DNA of 19,444 bases. It comes from an uncultured Clostridia bacterium (GTDB lineage Bacteria; Bacillota; Clostridia; TANB77; CAG-508). Location: positions 1 through 19,444 of the forward strand of contig CAKPLD010000016.1 of NCBI GenBank assembly GCA_934167225.1, written 5' to 3'. Both the position numbers and the translations under genes were made by a program. This document shows, one piece after another, positions 1-6,872 of the stretch (positions within the stretch are counted from its first letter, which is position 1; every line of letters starts with the position of its first letter). Below the pieces are notes generated by a model. It worked only from the letters and a program-made list of their open reading frames with translations, had not been told where the DNA came from and did no database searches.

Positions 1-34
1 TAGCTTACATATAATATAACCTAAAAAAATATAA

Positions 35-71
35 AAAAGATTTAAAATTTTATTAAATTTTTAAATCTTTT
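35..71 (-). terminator. Rho-independent terminator of the orphan operon
   Basis: On the minus strand, arms at 59-71 and 35-47 form a perfect 13-bp stem around an 11-nt loop. A T-rich run follows at about 22-34 (TTTTTATATTTTTTT on the minus strand). The hairpin overlaps the stop codon of the 78-aa gene, so it is the natural end of that transcript. The stem is AT-rich with few G-C pairs, so its strength is uncertain. Confidence 0.7.
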
Positions 72-297
72 CATTTTTTCGATCTTCTGTTTTCGCTTTT
101 TCAAGATTTATTATTTCTTCAAATAAATCTCTATCCATCTTAATAGTATATTTTTTGTCTATTTTATCATCTCCATAGGAAGCAAATATTTCAGTTGTTA
201 AATCTTCATATATTTCCCATGTTGTACTATCCCACATGCCAGCACATCTCATATTCCAAGATTGATGCTTGATTCTTAATTTCAACAAATTATCCAT
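61..297 (-). CDS. Hypothetical protein, 78 aa, last gene of the orphan operon
   Basis: I do not recognise this family. The product is small, soluble and charged, with no signal peptide or membrane segment. The N-terminal half holds an aromatic-rich stretch (SWNMRCAGMWDSTTWEIYED, residues 13-32) that looks like beta strands; the C-terminal third (about 50-78) is a Lys/Glu-rich helix. The ATG start has only a weak upstream TGAGA, so translation may be coupled to the 153-aa gene that ends 14 nt upstream. It is the last of a tightly packed minus-strand set, and a terminator overlaps its stop codon. In such an operon a small final gene could be a partner or antidote of an upstream product, but nothing here proves that. 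Confidence 0.75.
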   Translation of the reverse strand: MDNLLKLRIKHQSWNMRCAGMWDSTTWEIYEDLTTEIFASYGDDKIDKKYTIKMDRDLFEEIINLEKAKTEDRKNEKI

Positions 298-311
298 ATA
301 CTATATCTCAT

Positions 312-773
312 TTATTTTCTTTTAAATATGTTTTTGATAATAGAAAATATTTTTTGATACCATTTTTCTTCTTGAATAACTGCAATTGATTTTTCTTCAT
401 AATTTTCTTGTATTTTATTTTCTGGTTGTATATTCCTATTTTTAAATATATCATCAGGATTATATTTTTGTCTTAATTCCTCTTCTAACGCTTTTTTTAC
501 TTCTTGCATTTCTTTAGCATCTTTTTCTTGTAATCTTTTTTTCTCATCTGCAGAGCATAAAAAATCTCTATATATAAGTCCTAAAATAATAATTGTTTCA
601 TTCATCAATTTACATTTTTCTAATGGTTCTTGAATTTCAGGTGTATATTCTATATTTCTTTCTTCTTCAATCATTTTATAAAATTTATTTGGAATCTTTT
701 TTATCAATTCATTAGGCATTAATCTAAATATTTCATATACTTCGGTAAAAGCTCTTCTATATTCTTCTTTCAC
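312..773 (-). CDS. Hypothetical protein, 153 aa, of a Clostridial family without known function
   Basis: The N-terminus (residues 1-75) is helical and contains EYRRAFTEVYEIFRLMPNE, IPNKFYKMIEE and, near residues 60-72, IIILGLIYRDFL. I have a general impression of small Clostridial proteins with this EYRRAYTEVYEIL...IP...LFRDY pattern, and know of no assigned function. Residues 76-105 are a Lys/Glu-rich probable coiled coil, followed by a polar linker. The tail (138-153, WYQKIFSIIKNIFKRK) is amphipathic and basic and could touch a membrane. The start is GTG at 773, preceded by AGGTAA whose AGG is the last sense codon of the 605-aa gene, so the two genes are only 5 nt apart and probably translationally coupled. 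Confidence 0.8.
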   Translation of the reverse strand: MKEEYRRAFTEVYEIFRLMPNELIKKIPNKFYKMIEEERNIEYTPEIQEPLEKCKLMNETIIILGLIYRDFLCSADEKKRLQEKDAKEMQEVKKALEEELRQKYNPDDIFKNRNIQPENKIQENYEEKSIAVIQEEKWYQKIFSIIKNIFKRK

Positions 774-778
774 AATTA

Positions 779-2596
779 TTACCTACTTTCCTCTTCTACT
801 TCTTTATTTTGTTGTTCTATTTTTTGTCTATTTTCTCTTTCTTGAATTTTATTTTTTATAGCATTTACTATTTCTGATTTCATTTGAACAAATTTTGCTT
901 TTACATTTTGAGAAACTCTATCTATCGCAGAATACCATTTATTAAATCTTGTCATCCATAAATTAACATTCTCACTATTGATTTCTTGCATTTGCATATT
1001 TGATGTTCCTGTCTCTTCAACAAAATCTTCTATTTCTTTTTCTTGTCCTATTTTTTTATCATCTTTACTTGCAAATTGTTTACTATCCTTTTTAGGTAAA
1101 CTCTCACTTGGTTTAACAACATATTCTCTTTGAGGTTTTTTAACTTCATCTCTTTCTATTTCTCCATATTCATTTATTCTAGATTTCTCATTTGTCTCTG
1201 TACCTTGTTCTACTGTTTGTGTTCTACCTAATGAAGATTTTTCTTCTAGTATTGTTTCATCTGATTTACCTGTAACAATAGTTGTATCATCTTTTACTTC
1301 TTCTTGCTCATTTAATATTCTTTGCATTTCATCACAAATACCATCTATACTTTTATTTCCACTTTCAAAAAGTTTTTGTAATCTTGTTCTATTTCCCCTA
1401 GCAGAAATGATCAACTCTTTATTAAGAAATCTTTGATCAATATATTTTTGTAGCTTATCATTAATAAGTCTGCCTTCTAATGATGTACATAATGAATTAT
1501 ATAATTTTTCAAATTCTTCATAACTTGTACATTTGTCAAAATCATATCTATTATCCATCAAATATTGAAAATCTTCTGTTGTCATTTCCCCTACAAAGAA
1601 ACCTTCTGAATACATATCGTACATTTTCCATCTTCTAACATCAAAGTCTATAATTGTTTTTTTGAATTCTTTTAAAATATCCTCCGAAGTATATTCTGGA
1701 TTTTCTCTTAATTTAACATATTTATCATAAAAACCTTTATAATTCATTTCAACAAATGAATTTCCACCATCAAAATATTCTTTTTTTAATTTTTCATCTT
1801 GACAACAATATTTATATAAAACTGATCTACAAAATTCTTTTTGACTTTCTTCTGTCATTGGTTCAAGCCCATTATCTTGCCTGCATCTACTAATATCCAA
1901 TTCCTTTAAATCTAATCCTCTTGCTTCTGCCATTCTTTTAGCTCGGTCATAATTTGGACTTAATTCTTTTTCTCCATTACTAATATAATAAATTCCTACT
2001 ACTTCGTAATCATCTACAACAATTTCAGGATAAATATTAGCTATATCATAATTCAACATTTCCCCATTAGCTTCTATTGTTTGCTCAATACAAATTTTCT
2101 CTATTTCTTGTGGTAATCTAATTGGTGGTTTTATATTAAATAATTCTTGCCCTTCTTCTCTTTCATTATATGTATATGAATCTTGATAATCGGCACTAAT
2201 TATATGTTTTGGTTTTAGTATTAAACCATATTTAGATTTACTACCAAAAACTCCCATTGTTTTATTAGTTATTAATGATGAAGATAGTGCTTTTGTTCTA
2301 AAATCTTCTTTTATCTCGCCTTTTGAACAATTATGTATTAAATATCTAAAATCATTTTCTTTTCCATCTTCAACATTTGTTAAATAATCATTCCATATTT
2401 CAAGTGCATGTTCGTTATATTTATTAATGCATTCTTGTATAAGTCCTACATCTGTTTTTTCACTTTGTAGTGCTGCTTCTAATTCACTTTTAATCTTTAA
2501 AAAATCATTATTTACATTTTCGTCTAATTGAATACCTAATATTCCAGTTGCATCTATCGAACCAATTACACTTTCAGCTATCCTTCTTGATTCCAT
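779..2596 (-). CDS. Large hypothetical protein, 605 aa, main product of the orphan operon
   Basis: Not recognised. No signal peptide or membrane segment is visible. Residues 1-80 are helical. Residues 84-145 hold a compact alpha/beta block with FRYLIHN (84-89 region), a Ser-rich LSSSLIT (104-110), YGLILKP and IISADYQDSYTYN. This order, an H followed by a Ser-rich strand and then hydrophobic strands, weakly recalls ADP-ribosyltransferase-like folds; that is an inference, not an identification. Residues 190-400 are mixed alpha/beta and helical with several Cys. Residues 430-540 are a low-complexity Glu/Lys/Ser/Thr linker, and 545-605 is a charged helical tail. The ATG overlaps the end of the 130-aa gene by 19 bp and lacks a clear ribosome binding site, which points to coupled translation. 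Confidence 0.8.
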   Translation of the reverse strand: MESRRIAESVIGSIDATGILGIQLDENVNNDFLKIKSELEAALQSEKTDVGLIQECINKYNEHALEIWNDYLTNVEDGKENDFRYLIHNCSKGEIKEDFRTKALSSSLITNKTMGVFGSKSKYGLILKPKHIISADYQDSYTYNEREEGQELFNIKPPIRLPQEIEKICIEQTIEANGEMLNYDIANIYPEIVVDDYEVVGIYYISNGEKELSPNYDRAKRMAEARGLDLKELDISRCRQDNGLEPMTEESQKEFCRSVLYKYCCQDEKLKKEYFDGGNSFVEMNYKGFYDKYVKLRENPEYTSEDILKEFKKTIIDFDVRRWKMYDMYSEGFFVGEMTTEDFQYLMDNRYDFDKCTSYEEFEKLYNSLCTSLEGRLINDKLQKYIDQRFLNKELIISARGNRTRLQKLFESGNKSIDGICDEMQRILNEQEEVKDDTTIVTGKSDETILEEKSSLGRTQTVEQGTETNEKSRINEYGEIERDEVKKPQREYVVKPSESLPKKDSKQFASKDDKKIGQEKEIEDFVEETGTSNMQMQEINSENVNLWMTRFNKWYSAIDRVSQNVKAKFVQMKSEIVNAIKNKIQERENRQKIEQQNKEVEEESR

Positions 2597-2970
2597 AATT
2601 TTATCATGTTTTTTTCAACTTCTAATAATTCAAAACATGTTTGCATATTTTTATATACATCTTCAAAATCCATATTTCTATATGCACCATCATAGTAATG
2701 ATCATCTTTTGGTTTAGGAATACTATCAAATTTATCATAGACTTGTGATAATTCTTCTTTTAATTCCCCATTAGGTTCCAATATTTCTCTTATTGTATGA
2801 CAGCTTCTTATTATATCCTCAAATATTTTTTGAGCAAATCTTTCTGTCAATTGATTACTTTGTTCTAATAATTCTATATCATTTTCATAACCATAAGAAA
2901 AAGTCCAAGGACCATGTAAATATTCTTGAATTCGTTTTTTATTTTGCTCATCTACTGTTATAACATTCAT
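2578..2970 (-). CDS. Hypothetical protein, 130 aa
   Basis: Not recognised. It is a soluble, acidic, mainly helical protein with no signal peptide. The N-terminal YLHGPWTFSYGYEND (17-31) is aromatic and Gly-rich; the rest alternates charged helices, with DDHYYDGAYRNMDFEDVYKN near 89-108. The ATG at 2970 is preceded by AGGGA at good spacing, within a tandem pair of AAGGGATAAAA units. The upstream unit directly follows the stop of the disrupted small gene. The 3' end overlaps the start of the 605-aa gene by 19 bp, so the two products are probably made in linked amounts. Confidence 0.75.
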   Translation of the reverse strand: MNVITVDEQNKKRIQEYLHGPWTFSYGYENDIELLEQSNQLTERFAQKIFEDIIRSCHTIREILEPNGELKEELSQVYDKFDSIPKPKDDHYYDGAYRNMDFEDVYKNMQTCFELLEVEKNMIKLWNQEG

Positions 2971-2993
2971 ATTTTATCCCTTTTTTTATCCCT

Positions 2994-3235
2994 TTATTTT
3001 AATATAAAAAATAATAATATACTAATTGCTAATTGTACTAAAACAATTTTGCTTGTAACCTTATATATTTTTTCGATAATAACTCTATTTTTACCATTAT
3101 TAGCAAATTTACCAATTTTTACTTCATCGTGTGAAGTATAATCCTCTAAATTATCTACATAAACTGATTTATGTGATGATCTACTGTAATGTGAATATTT
3201 TGCTTTTGGTAATATATTTTCTTTTGAACTTTCAT
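2994..3235 (-). pseudogene. Small C-terminal membrane-anchor protein gene with an apparent N-terminal frameshift
   Basis: A strong ribosome binding site (AGGAG, 6-nt spacing) leads to an ATG at 3235, but that frame stops after 26 codons, at 3155. A shifted frame is open from before the ATG to a TAA at 2994-2996. It encodes about 80 residues that look like real protein: a polar Ser/Tyr/Lys-rich part (KYSHYSRSSHKSVYVDNLED), a charged middle (HDEVKIGKFANNGKNRVIIE) and a hydrophobic C-terminal segment (KIVLVQLAISILLFFILK). That frame has no ATG, GTG or TTG near the ribosome binding site. The simplest reading is a one-base indel in the A-rich stretch just after the ATG (about 3205-3235). A sequencing error, phase-variable slippage or a non-canonical start remain possible. 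It would be the first gene of the orphan operon. Confidence 0.5.
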
Positions 3236-3263
3236 ATTCTTCTCCTATTCTAAAATAAATTTA

Positions 3264-3303
3264 ATATCGTTCAATCGTTCAAGATATCGTTCAATCGTTC
3301 AAC
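3264..3303 (-). repeat. Tandem 20-bp repeat carrying four TTGAACG copies at the operon transcript start
   Basis: Two adjacent 20-bp units (3264-3283 and 3284-3303) match at 19 of 20 positions. Each contains two copies of TTGAACG (minus-strand reading) 8 bp apart. The predicted start of the orphan-operon transcript falls at about 3300, so the four copies cover roughly +1 to +37. That position suits an operator or the 5' end of a regulated leader RNA. A chance tandem duplication is also possible. Confidence 0.7.
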
Positions 3304-3306
3304 CAT

Positions 3307-3336
3307 AGTATAACACTTTTATTATAAATTATACAA
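3307..3336 (-). promoter_or_regulatory. Sigma-A-type promoter of the orphan operon
   Basis: On the minus strand the -35 is TTGTAT (3331-3336), the spacer is 18 bp and the -10 is TATACT (3307-3312). It reads into the TTGAACG repeats and then the disrupted small gene and the 130-, 605-, 153- and 78-aa genes. No other promoter of similar quality was seen within that gene set. Confidence 0.6.
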
Positions 3337-3494
3337 GATATATTTTAAAATTTTACACTTTTCAATGCTTTAAATTGGTCGTATTGCTTTCATTTTGTGC
3401 AATGTTATATATCAACTTTACCCTTTATCTTCTGACATCTTTTAATTATAACCTACTCTCCTCTTTCGAAATATCTTTGCAAATATAAAACCAA
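3337..3494. other. AT-rich spacer with no gene seen
   Basis: This stretch lies between the orphan-operon promoter and the terminator of the rho operon. I see no convincing open frame, hairpin or repeat in it. Together with the promoter, repeat and terminator around it, it completes the roughly 300-bp gap between the disrupted small gene and the membrane protein. Confidence 0.5.
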
Positions 3495-3530
3495 CAAAAA
3501 ATACCCCATCGCAATTGCTGGAGCATTTAT
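3495..3530 (-). terminator. Terminator after rho and the following membrane-protein gene
   Basis: On the minus strand AATGCTCCA (3519-3527) can pair with TGGGGTATT (3500-3508) as a 9-bp RNA stem with two G-U pairs and a 10-nt loop. A T run follows immediately. It begins 10 nt after the stop of the upstream gene. An in-frame continuation after that stop looks superficially coding but is explained by the hairpin. Confidence 0.6.
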
Positions 3531-3536
3531 CAGTTT

Positions 3537-4367
3537 TTATTGATTTTTTTCATTATTCGACTTTATCTTACCAAATTCAGGATATTGAAAATTCAACCCA
3601 AAAATCATCTTAACAAGCCAAACAAAAAATATTAAAACCAAGATAGGAATTACGCAAGAAGTAATTAAAAGAATTGCAATAGCATCTATAAAATTGCTTA
3701 AAGTTTTCTCTCCTTTTTTAATTAGATCAGAAACATTATTTTCTATATTAGCAATTCCATCTTTAAACTTAGATACCAATCCATTCCACCCCTCACTGGT
3801 GCTTTCATTGGTATTTTCAGTGCTTTGTATTTCTTCTTCTGTAAATTCTGTGGTTTTAGCGCTATCTATTGTATCTTTATAAGTATTTTCTATCAGATTG
3901 CTAACCTTTACACTAACTGGAACAACCATAAATATAATAAGACCAAATACAGACAATTTAATAGCTAATCTTTTAACAATATCAAATTTTGAAAATAAAT
4001 AGATTACTGCTAAAACACACGCTATTGGTATTAGAAAATTAAATGTTACATAGCCTGTTAAAGTTAGTAATATTTTTTCAAAAAAGATTGTTGCAATTAC
4101 AATAAGCAAATATGTACTTAACTTTGCAACTTGATTTGCTATTGGTGTTGTTGCATCACTTGGAATTACTGCCAATATTGCAGAAGCTCCTGCTGTTGCG
4201 GCTGTAATTTCCATAACATTCATTTTTTTATTATCTAATGATTCTATTGTGCTTTTATAAGAATCAGTAGAACTTGCCTTAGGTGATATTATAAAAATAG
4301 ATGTCAGAGCAACTATAATAAATACAATAGTTGCTATAATTTGTTTTCCATTTATTATTTTATTCAT
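3537..4367 (-). CDS. Multi-spanning membrane protein of unknown function, 276 aa, downstream of rho
   Basis: Predicted polytopic membrane protein. Numbering from the first in-frame ATG (4388), a signal-anchor lies at 17-35; hydrophobic segments follow near 90-111, 115-132 and 142-160, and a C-terminal one at 234-263. Between the last two sits a polar Thr/Glu/Ser-rich region (165-232) likely to be outside the bilayer. A conserved-looking block, AGASAILAVIPSDATTPIANQVAKLSTY, spans about 67-93; the TGYVTFNFLIP stretch follows. I know of similar unnamed Clostridial proteins but no function. The start chosen is the second ATG (4367), because AAGGGG lies 6 nt before it and the first ATG has no ribosome binding site. 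It follows rho by 30 nt and shares its terminator, so co-transcription with rho is likely. Confidence 0.8.
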   Translation of the reverse strand: MNKIINGKQIIATIVFIIVALTSIFIISPKASSTDSYKSTIESLDNKKMNVMEITAATAGASAILAVIPSDATTPIANQVAKLSTYLLIVIATIFFEKILLTLTGYVTFNFLIPIACVLAVIYLFSKFDIVKRLAIKLSVFGLIIFMVVPVSVKVSNLIENTYKDTIDSAKTTEFTEEEIQSTENTNESTSEGWNGLVSKFKDGIANIENNVSDLIKKGEKTLSNFIDAIAILLITSCVIPILVLIFFVWLVKMIFGLNFQYPEFGKIKSNNEKNQ

Positions 4368-4397
4368 AAGATTCCCCTTATTATTCATTTTATTTCA

Positions 4398-5798
4398 TTA
4401 TTTACTATATCTATACAAATCAAATTCTAATTTTTGTAAAAGCTCTTCATTATTTCTTGTTGTTTTTACAACATTTAAAATTTGCTCTGTGCTTTCAGCA
4501 GCAGACATATTACCAATTGCTTTTCTAATTAATTCTGCAACTTTTAGTTCTTTTGCATTTAGCAATAAATCTTCACGTCTTGTATTAGATCTGTTAATAT
4601 CTATAGCAGGGAATATTCTTCTTTCTGCAAGGCTTCTGTCAAGTAAAACTTCCATATTACCTGTTCCTTTAAATTCTTCGAAAATAACATCATCCATTCT
4701 GCTTCCGGTTTCTGTTAGAGCTGTAGCTAAAATTGTTAAACTTCCACCATTTTCTATGTTACGAGCAGCCCCAAAGAATTTCTTTGGTTTATGTAATGAT
4801 GCAGGATCAATACCTCCTGATAATGTTCTTCCAGATGCTGGTACAACTAAGTTATAGGCTCTTGCTAGTCTTGTTATACTATCTAATAATATTACAACAT
4901 CTTTTCCTTGCTCTACTAGTCTTTTGGCTCTTTCTATTACCATTTCTGCAACTTTTGCATGATGTTCTGGTAATTCGTCAAATGTTGAATATACTACTTG
5001 GCCTTTTATTGAACGTTCCATATCTGTAACTTCTTCTGGTCTTTCGTCTATAAGAAGCATAATAAGTTCACATTCTGGATTGTTTGTTGTTATGCTGTTG
5101 GCAATTTCTTTTAATAGTGTTGTTTTTCCTGCTTTTGGTTGGGCAACGATTAATCCTCTTTGTCCTTTTCCTATTGGCGAAATTATGTCTATCATTCTTG
5201 TTGCATAATTTGTTTGGATTGTTTCTAATTTTAATCTTTCATTTGGATAAATTGGTGTTAAATCTTCAAACCTTGTTCTTTTTGCTATTTTTTCTGGATG
5301 CTCTCCATTCACTTCTCCAACGAATATTAAAGATGGAAATTTTTCTCCTTCTTTGCATCTTGATATTCCTTTTACTAAATCTCCAGTTGTTAATTTGAAT
5401 CTTCTTATTTGAATAGGAGATATATATACATCTTTCGGACTTGATAAATAGTTATCTCCTCTTAAAAATCCATATCCATCAGGTAGTACTTCTAATATAC
5501 CTTCTATTATTTCGTCTTCTTCATTATTTACCTGATATGCCACTGCATTTGCTTCTTCTAATTTTTCTACTTCGTCATCAGATGCATCATATCTACGACG
5601 TGGTTCTTCTTTTTCTTCTACTACTTCTTCATCGTCATCATCTTCTAACTCTTCGTCAACTTCCTCAAATTTATTGTTTTGTATGCTTTTTAAGACTTCT
5701 ATAAGTTCTTCTTTTTTTAATTTTGATATATTTCTTATATTATTTTCTTTTGCTAATTTTTTTAATTCTAATAGTGTTAAACTTTCTAATTCTGGCAT
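4398..5798 (-). CDS. rho: Transcription termination factor Rho
   Basis: ATP-dependent hexameric RNA translocase that ends transcription of untranslated RNA. The 466-aa protein has the expected order: an N-terminal Rho_N (SAP-like) helical domain (1-42), an acidic insert (45-100, DEELEDDDDEE), an RNA-binding cold-shock-like domain (about 97-170, GILEVLPDGYGFLR), then the RecA-type ATPase. Key motifs are Walker A AQPKAGKTTL (219-228), DERPEEV with the catalytic Glu (251-257), Walker B VVILLDSITRLARAYN (301-316), the Q-loop region GGIDPASLHKPKKFFGAARN and the SRMDDVIFEEFKGTGN segment. The ATG is preceded by AAGGAG. Low-GC Firmicutes often carry such acidic insertions before the RNA-binding domain. 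It has its own promoter and a leader of about 70 nt, and sits downstream of divIC. Confidence 0.97.
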   Translation of the reverse strand: MPELESLTLLELKKLAKENNIRNISKLKKEELIEVLKSIQNNKFEEVDEELEDDDDEEVVEEKEEPRRRYDASDDEVEKLEEANAVAYQVNNEEDEIIEGILEVLPDGYGFLRGDNYLSSPKDVYISPIQIRRFKLTTGDLVKGISRCKEGEKFPSLIFVGEVNGEHPEKIAKRTRFEDLTPIYPNERLKLETIQTNYATRMIDIISPIGKGQRGLIVAQPKAGKTTLLKEIANSITTNNPECELIMLLIDERPEEVTDMERSIKGQVVYSTFDELPEHHAKVAEMVIERAKRLVEQGKDVVILLDSITRLARAYNLVVPASGRTLSGGIDPASLHKPKKFFGAARNIENGGSLTILATALTETGSRMDDVIFEEFKGTGNMEVLLDRSLAERRIFPAIDINRSNTRREDLLLNAKELKVAELIRKAIGNMSAAESTEQILNVVKTTRNNEELLQKLEFDLYRYSK

Positions 5799-5872
5799 AT
5801 TTTTATTCTCCTTTTTTATAATTTTTTGATTCTAATTTTTGGGATTATATTTTTTAGAAAAAATTTTACTGT

Positions 5873-5901
5873 ATTATATCACAATTTTGTTTTTTTGTGA
5901 A
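5873..5901 (-). promoter_or_regulatory. Extended -10 promoter of rho, with an inverted repeat filling the spacer
   Basis: Minus strand: -35 TTCACA (5896-5901), 17-bp spacer, -10 TATAAT (5873-5878) preceded by TG (extended -10). The predicted start is near 5866, giving an A-rich leader of about 70 nt before rho. TCACAA (5895-5900 read on the minus strand) and TTGTGA (5879-5884) form a 6-bp inverted repeat with a 10-nt gap inside the promoter, a possible operator. Confidence 0.65.
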
Positions 5902-5912
5902 GTAACATAACG

Positions 5913-5948
5913 AAAAAATCCTTGAATTTTTAATGCTTCAAGGATTTT
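5913..5948 (-). terminator. Rho-independent terminator after divIC
   Basis: Minus-strand arms 5937-5948 and 5915-5926 form a perfect 12-bp stem (core AAATCCTTGAA / TTCAAGGATTT) with a 10-nt loop, followed by a T run. It overlaps the divIC stop codon and separates the yabP-yabQ-divIC transcript from the rho promoter. Confidence 0.85.
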
Positions 5949-6231
5949 AATTTTCTTGATCTACATAAACTCTTTCATTTGGTAAATACATATCTAATTT
6001 TTCTCTTGCAATTGCTTCTATATATTCAGGTGAATTTACATTACTTTTTTCTTCATTTAATTTATCTTGATATTCACTTGCTTCGGCAATTTGTGTGTTT
6101 AAATTATTTTCTTGTTCACTATATGTATTTAATACTTTTTGTTGATTAATAAATGTTATTATAGCATATATTAAAATTGCTATAAGTATTAATCTTTTTA
6201 ATATTGTTGTTTTGTTTTTCATATGTACCAT
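5947..6231 (-). CDS. divIC: Septum formation initiator, DivIC/FtsB family
   Basis: Small bitopic division protein that works with FtsL and DivIB in the septal complex. The 94 residues have the family layout: a short basic cytoplasmic N-terminus, one membrane segment (about 11-28, LKRLILIAILIYAIITFI), a coiled coil (33-62, Glu/Gln/Asn-rich heptads) and the C-terminal SPEYIEAIAREKLDM motif (67-81) ending in YLPNERVYV. It follows yabQ as in Bacillus subtilis (yabP-yabQ-divIC), which supports the assignment over other small coiled-coil proteins. The first ATG (6231) has only AAGAAG upstream and an in-frame ATG three codons later (6222) is equally possible. Confidence 0.92.
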   Translation of the reverse strand: MVHMKNKTTILKRLILIAILIYAIITFINQQKVLNTYSEQENNLNTQIAEASEYQDKLNEEKSNVNSPEYIEAIAREKLDMYLPNERVYVDQEN

Positions 6232-6294
6232 CTTTCTTCTTTTTTTCTTTATAATTTATTATTCTCCATTTAAAGACAAAATCCCTCTATACCT

Positions 6295-6783
6295 TTAGGC
6301 TTTTTGAACTTTTTTTGATTTATTTATATTATAAGATATATTTTTGAACTTTTTTGTCACTTTATTTTTACTTTTCATAAAAAAAATATATATCGGTCTA
6401 AATAAGATTTTTTCTGTAAAGTTAAAAATTGTTTTAAATGGAAAAATAATGATTTTTGCTATTGTAAATATAATCTTTTTTATTATTGATATAACTTTTA
6501 CAACTGTTCCTACTATAAAATTGCTAATTGTTAACATATATAATAATAGACCTAAACCTAATCCTAGAAACATAAAAAATCTTATACTTCCATCTGAAAA
6601 GTTATACATACAATAAATAATGCTTAAACCTGTTAGTACCCAAAATAAAATGTCTTCGAGGTTTGTAATTAAATTAATAGTTTTGAATGATTTTCTTAGT
6701 ATTCTAAAAAAGTCGAATAATATACCTATAAAGATTCCATCCAAAGCAAATATTAAAAATAAATATGCTTGATTTATAGCCAA
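6295..6783 (-). CDS. yabQ: Spore cortex biosynthesis protein YabQ
   Basis: Membrane protein required for spore cortex formation, acting in the forespore outer membrane in Bacillus. Family features are the N-terminal hydrophobic segment ending in GILFDFFRILRK, followed by further membrane segments (IEDILFWVLTGLSIIY-like, MFLGLGLGLLLYMLTIS) and a basic C-terminal tail rich in Lys. The frame opens at an ATG at 6816, but that ATG has no ribosome binding site, while AAGGAG (6795-6800) lies 11 nt before an in-frame TTG at 6783. Starting there also puts the first membrane segment near the N-terminus, as I expect for YabQ, so I chose TTG. It sits between yabP and divIC, the conserved order. Confidence 0.88.
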   Translation of the reverse strand: MAINQAYLFLIFALDGIFIGILFDFFRILRKSFKTINLITNLEDILFWVLTGLSIIYCMYNFSDGSIRFFMFLGLGLGLLLYMLTISNFIVGTVVKVISIIKKIIFTIAKIIIFPFKTIFNFTEKILFRPIYIFFMKSKNKVTKKFKNISYNINKSKKVQKA

Positions 6784-6872
6784 TTTGAATCTATCTCCTT
6801 TTATATAATATTCCATAAAAATTTAAAAAATATATAAATAAGGTTACTGCAACTATTTTATTTCCATTTATT

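Noticed and set aside
2926..3141. 71-aa plus-strand open frame rich in Leu/Ile
   Set aside because: It is the antisense of the 130-aa gene start and of the disrupted membrane-anchor gene; AT-rich coding DNA often gives hydrophobic antisense frames, and there is no ribosome binding site.
3264..3303. Tandem repeats as a CRISPR array
   Set aside because: There are only two 20-bp units with no spacers and no cas genes in the window.
3268..3306. Short leader peptide (MVERLNDILND) through the TTGAACG repeats
   Set aside because: Its ATG (3304-3306) lies upstream of the predicted transcript start at about 3300, so it would not be in the message, and no ribosome binding site precedes it.
3461..3536. 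In-frame continuation after the stop of the membrane-protein gene downstream of rho (looks like LINAPAIAMGYFLLVLYL)
   Set aside because: It overlaps a hairpin with a T run that fits a terminator, has no ribosome binding site and is very short.
4489..5704. Several Leu-rich plus-strand frames opposite rho
   Set aside because: They mirror the rho reading frame, with low-complexity Leu/Phe composition and no ribosome binding sites.
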